DNA of 8,567 bases from Lachnospiraceae bacterium (GTDB taxonomy: Bacteria; Bacillota; Clostridia; Lachnospirales; Lachnospiraceae), in contig CAAFNG010000415.1 of the NCBI GenBank assembly GCA_900764225.1, positions 1 to 8,567 of the forward strand, written 5' to 3'. The notes beneath the pieces were generated by a model that was not told the origin of the DNA, made no database searches, and saw nothing but the letters and a program-made list of their open reading frames with translations. A program made the translations under genes and the position numbers. Positions 7,394 to 8,567 of the stretch are shown piece by piece. Each line of letters starts with the position of its first letter. Position 1 is the first letter of the stretch.

Positions 7394-8401
7394 TTAATAG
7401 ACTTCCCATGCTTTTGGTATGTAAATCTCCCGGAATTTCTTTATTGAATACTGGTCTGTCATTCCTGAGAGATAGTCACATACTGCCTGTTCCTTCTTCT
7501 CTCCACGCACGATCAGCTCCCTGTATTCTGTTGACATTGCTTCCGGGTGTTCGACATAATATTCATATAACTCCGTCAGCATCTTCACTACCTTTTCCTC
7601 TTCCTTATGGGCTGCCGGATTCTCATATACATTCTGAAACATGAGAGCCCGCAGATCCATCATTGCCTCGTAGATCTCTGCTGACATCTTTATGGTATCC
7701 TGCTCAAGACTGTTCTCTATCACATCATGAACAAATGTATTGAGCCGCTCTCTGGTTGTATAACCGAGCAGCATCCGAAGCGTGACCGGAATATCATCCT
7801 CAGAAATAATCCCCGCCCGCTGTGCATCATCCATATCATGATGAATATAGGCGATCTTGTCCGAAAGTCTTACTACCTTTCCTTCGAGAGTAGACGGATT
7901 CCCACTGGTTCTGTGATTCAGGATACCATCCCGGACCTCCCATGTGAGATTCAACCCTTCGCCGTTCTTCTCCAGTACCTGTGCAACCCTGACGCTCTGT
8001 TTATAGTGGGCAAAGCCATCCGGATTCACTGCATCAAGAGCCCTCTCACCTGCATGTCCAAAGGGAGTATGTCCCAGGTCATGTCCAAGTGCGATCGCTT
8101 CTACAAGATCTTCATTCAGTCTCAGTGCCTTCGCTATTGTTCTGGCAATCTGTGATACCTCAAGAGTATGTGTCAGTCTGGTCCTGTAATGGTCACCCTG
8201 GGGCGCCACAAAAACCTGTGTCTTATCCTTCATCCTGCGAAAAGCTTTACTATGAAGGATCCTGTCCCTGTCTCTCTGATAGACAGTCCGTACATCGCAT
8301 TCTTCCTCCTGCCGCTCTCTGCCTCTGGAACAAAGACTCAAAGCAGCATAAGGGCTGAGCATCTTTTGTTCACGCTGTTCCATGCTTTCTCTGATATTCA
8401 T
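7394..8401 (-). CDS. dgt: HD-domain dGTP triphosphohydrolase-like protein
   Basis: A 335-residue member of the dNTP triphosphohydrolase family (dGTPase-like, short type 2 form), which hydrolyses dNTPs to deoxynucleosides and triphosphate and so affects dNTP pools. The HD metal-binding residues are visible: RLTHTLEV with His78, ALGHDLGHTPFGHAGE with His107 and Asp108, and RLSDKIAYIHHD with Asp181. The N-terminal YQRDRDRILHSKAFRRMKDKTQVF block is characteristic. It is much shorter than E. coli Dgt (about 500 residues), as is usual for this subfamily, so strict dGTP specificity should not be assumed. The ATG at 8401 has GGAGG eight bases upstream. A GTG at 8416 would add five residues but overlaps that site. 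It is the first gene of the minus-strand cluster, immediately upstream of dnaG, a position typical of Lachnospiraceae and relatives. Confidence 0.93.
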   Translation of the reverse strand: MNIRESMEQREQKMLSPYAALSLCSRGRERQEEECDVRTVYQRDRDRILHSKAFRRMKDKTQVFVAPQGDHYRTRLTHTLEVSQIARTIAKALRLNEDLVEAIALGHDLGHTPFGHAGERALDAVNPDGFAHYKQSVRVAQVLEKNGEGLNLTWEVRDGILNHRTSGNPSTLEGKVVRLSDKIAYIHHDMDDAQRAGIISEDDIPVTLRMLLGYTTRERLNTFVHDVIENSLEQDTIKMSAEIYEAMMDLRALMFQNVYENPAAHKEEEKVVKMLTELYEYYVEHPEAMSTEYRELIVRGEKKEQAVCDYLSGMTDQYSIKKFREIYIPKAWEVY

Positions 8402-8409
8402 AAGCGATA

Positions 8410-8414
8410 CCTCC
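8410..8414 (-). promoter_or_regulatory. Ribosome binding site fixing the dgt start
   Basis: GGAGG on the minus strand is eight bases before the ATG at 8401. The in-frame GTG at 8416 overlaps it, so the longest open frame overstates the protein by five residues. Confidence 0.9.
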
Positions 8415-8440
8415 ACAAGCTGACAAAATACCTCTTATTA

Positions 8441-8446
8441 ATTATA
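8441..8446 (-). promoter_or_regulatory. Candidate -10 box of the dgt-led operon
   Basis: The minus-strand sequence TATAAT at 8446-8441 matches the sigma-A -10 consensus and lies 40 bases before the dgt ATG, leaving a leader of about 30 bases. No good -35 box is found at 16-18 bases. A TTGAAA at 8464-8459 is only 12 bases away, too close. A second option is TTGAAA at 8481-8476 with TTTTAT 17 bases downstream. The region is so AT-rich that a chance TATAAT is possible, but it is the only upstream region in the window for the cluster. Confidence 0.4.
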
Positions 8447-8454
8447 TTCTACAT

Positions 8455-8498
8455 AAAATTTCAAATTCCTCTTTTTTTCAAAAAAAAATTGAAATTTT
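8455..8498. repeat. Perfect 10-bp inverted repeat in divergent AT-rich spacer
   Basis: AAAATTTCAA at 8455-8464 is the exact reverse complement of TTGAAATTTT at 8489-8498, with 24 bases between the arms. It lies between the candidate dgt promoter and the plus-strand promoter. The surrounding A and T tracts (8472-8519) raise the chance of coincidental symmetry. It could be a regulator site, a bent-DNA or UP-element region, or a chance product of base composition. Confidence 0.4.
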
Positions 8499-8521
8499 TT
8501 TATATTTTTTTCAAAAAGGTG

Positions 8522-8550
8522 TTGACATTAGCTTTTATATTTGATATAGT
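8522..8550 (+). promoter_or_regulatory. Near-consensus sigma-A promoter pointing out of the window
   Basis: TTGACA at 8522-8527 is followed by a 17-base spacer and TATAGT at 8545-8550. The bases TGA at 8542-8544 also give an extended -10 (TGn). A and T tracts cover roughly 8472-8517 just upstream, as in UP elements of strong promoters. Transcription should start near 8556-8558 and run rightward, away from dgt, so the product lies beyond 8567. A promoter of this strength fits a stable RNA or a highly expressed gene. Confidence 0.85.
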
Positions 8551-8567
8551 ATCACTTGTCGCGAGGG

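Noticed and set aside
8459..8464. TTGAAA as the -35 box for the minus-strand TATAAT at 8446-8441
   Set aside because: The spacer would be only 12 bases, too short for sigma-A.
1..8567. CRISPR array, transposase, integrase, phage or toxin-antitoxin genes
   Set aside because: No repeated direct repeats with spacers and no protein with such motifs; every long minus-strand frame is a housekeeping or metabolic gene.

Overview
This window looks like a piece of a low-to-mid GC Firmicutes chromosome, most likely from Lachnospiraceae or a close relative. The reasons are the gene order dgt-dnaG-rpoD-trmK-nif3, strong GGAGG ribosome binding sites, a Firmicutes-type primary sigma factor, and AT-rich spacers between genes of moderate GC. 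Genus and species cannot be fixed from the sequence alone.

All seven protein genes lie on the minus strand, so transcription runs from right to left. The order is dgt-like dNTP triphosphohydrolase (8401-7394), dnaG primase (7370-5574), rpoD primary sigma factor (5534-4407), trmK tRNA m1A22 methyltransferase (4414-3689), a Nif3-family metal protein (3702-2920), a uridine-kinase-like protein with a ThrRS-like N-terminus (2877-1210) and selD selenophosphate synthetase (1178-144). Gaps are 23 to 42 bases. Two pairs overlap: rpoD/trmK by 8 bases and trmK/nif3 by 14 bases. No internal terminator is evident, so a single polycistronic unit is plausible. It resembles the macromolecular synthesis operon, with dgt where rpsU stands in Proteobacteria. 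It links dNTP pool control, replication priming, bulk transcription and tRNA modification, with a nucleotide kinase-like gene and a selenium-activation gene at the distal end.

The left end (1-143) has no supported gene. It holds a GC-rich segment with several possible RNA helices, followed by a 9-bp inverted repeat that may end the operon transcript. The right end (8402-8567) is an extremely AT-rich divergent intergenic region. It holds a candidate dgt promoter on the minus strand, a perfect 10-bp inverted repeat and a near-consensus plus-strand promoter whose product lies beyond the window.

Four starts deserve attention. In dgt, dnaG and the kinase gene the longest open frame begins upstream of or inside the Shine-Dalgarno sequence, and the shorter ATG is the better start. 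trmK appears to start at TTG inside the end of rpoD. I found no defence system, mobile element, CRISPR array or clearly new system. The most interesting unexplained parts are the structured element after selD and the strong promoter at the right edge.
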